Shown: positions 63,901-64,000 of the stretch, in pieces | How the letters are laid out: each line of letters opens with the position of its first letter | Position numbering within the stretch: the first letter of the stretch is position 1 | Source: Nephromyces sp. MM_2019 | Taxonomy: Eukaryota; Apicomplexa; Aconoidasida; Nephromycida | NCBI GenBank assembly: GCA_015657535.1 | Contig: JADHZB010001199.1 | Location: forward strand, 2,102-66,101 | Reading direction: 5' to 3' | Length of the DNA: 64,000 bases | The notes under the pieces: generated by a model | The model's input: the letters and a program-made list of their open reading frames with translations, nothing else | Databases searched by the model: none | Told to the model about the DNA's origin: nothing | Program-made: the position numbers and the translations under genes

Positions 63901-64000
63901 TTTCAATTTTTTCTTTGCCATTGTTGGCCTTTATACACAATTTCTTCATTACTTAGCAAGACTTCTATTTTAAAAATGGGTCTATGCTTATGATCAATGT
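60901..64000. other. Right-end stretch without a recognised gene
   Basis: Composition becomes more balanced from about 61.0 kb. The longest frame is plus 61422-61718 (98 codons, containing VKYQVIVLRLQIRHPVYSRI), overlapped by a 55-codon minus frame. Neither has a domain, and which if either is coding cannot be told. From about 62.5 kb, and especially past 63.4 kb, the plus strand turns T-rich again, which could mark another plus-strand transcript. Confidence 0.4.

Overview
This window comes from a eukaryotic nuclear genome and fits an apicomplexan. Two neighbouring minus-strand genes carry AP2 DNA-binding domains of the ApiAP2 type. The genes are split by many short spliceosomal introns with GT..AG ends and T-rich acceptors. 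An intron at about 40.28-40.37 kb holds degenerate CCCTAAA (TTTAGGG-type) telomere-like repeats. I cannot name the genus. No ribosomal RNA, convincing tRNA, transposon, CRISPR array or bacterial-style operon was found.

Layout, left to right. 0-4.2 kb: T-rich on the plus strand, with the last exon(s) of a plus-strand gene cut by the window edge. 5.9-14.6 kb: a long minus-strand gene for a putative membrane-anchored, kinase-like protein. Its kinase C-lobe can be joined across exons without breaking frame, but the catalytic loop has lost the usual Asp and Lys, and several motifs recall IRE1. 21.3-25.8 kb: a complete eight-exon rhomboid protease with a Ser-His dyad and a probable mitochondrial presequence. 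32.2-33.6 kb: a single-exon plus-strand orphan of 483 residues. 35.0-43 kb: a minus-strand RCC1-repeat beta-propeller in at least ten exons. 46.0-47.2 kb: an intronless nucleotide-sugar transporter resembling the GDP-fucose transporter family. 50.8-54.4 kb and 54.5-57.6 kb: two tandem ApiAP2 genes.

Between these lie long stretches without recognisable genes (about 15-21, 26-32, 43.2-46, 47.2-50.7 and 57.7-64 kb). The stretches at 15.8-20, 26-31.6, 43.2-46, 47.2-49 and 61-62.5 kb look clearly more GC-rich and less strand-skewed than the gene-bearing blocks. The blocks that carry minus-strand introns are A-rich on the plus strand, so base skew appears to follow the direction of transcription.

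The genes do not form an obvious functional cluster. They touch transcription control (ApiAP2), membrane proteolysis (rhomboid), Golgi/ER sugar supply (transporter), possible ER or membrane signalling (kinase-like protein) and an RCC1-type interaction scaffold. Exon junctions were worked out by hand from reading frame, splice-site sequence and protein motifs. Where all phases match (rhomboid, AP2 genes, kinase C-lobe, most RCC1 exons) the models are strong. First exons of the kinase-like and RCC1 genes are not settled.
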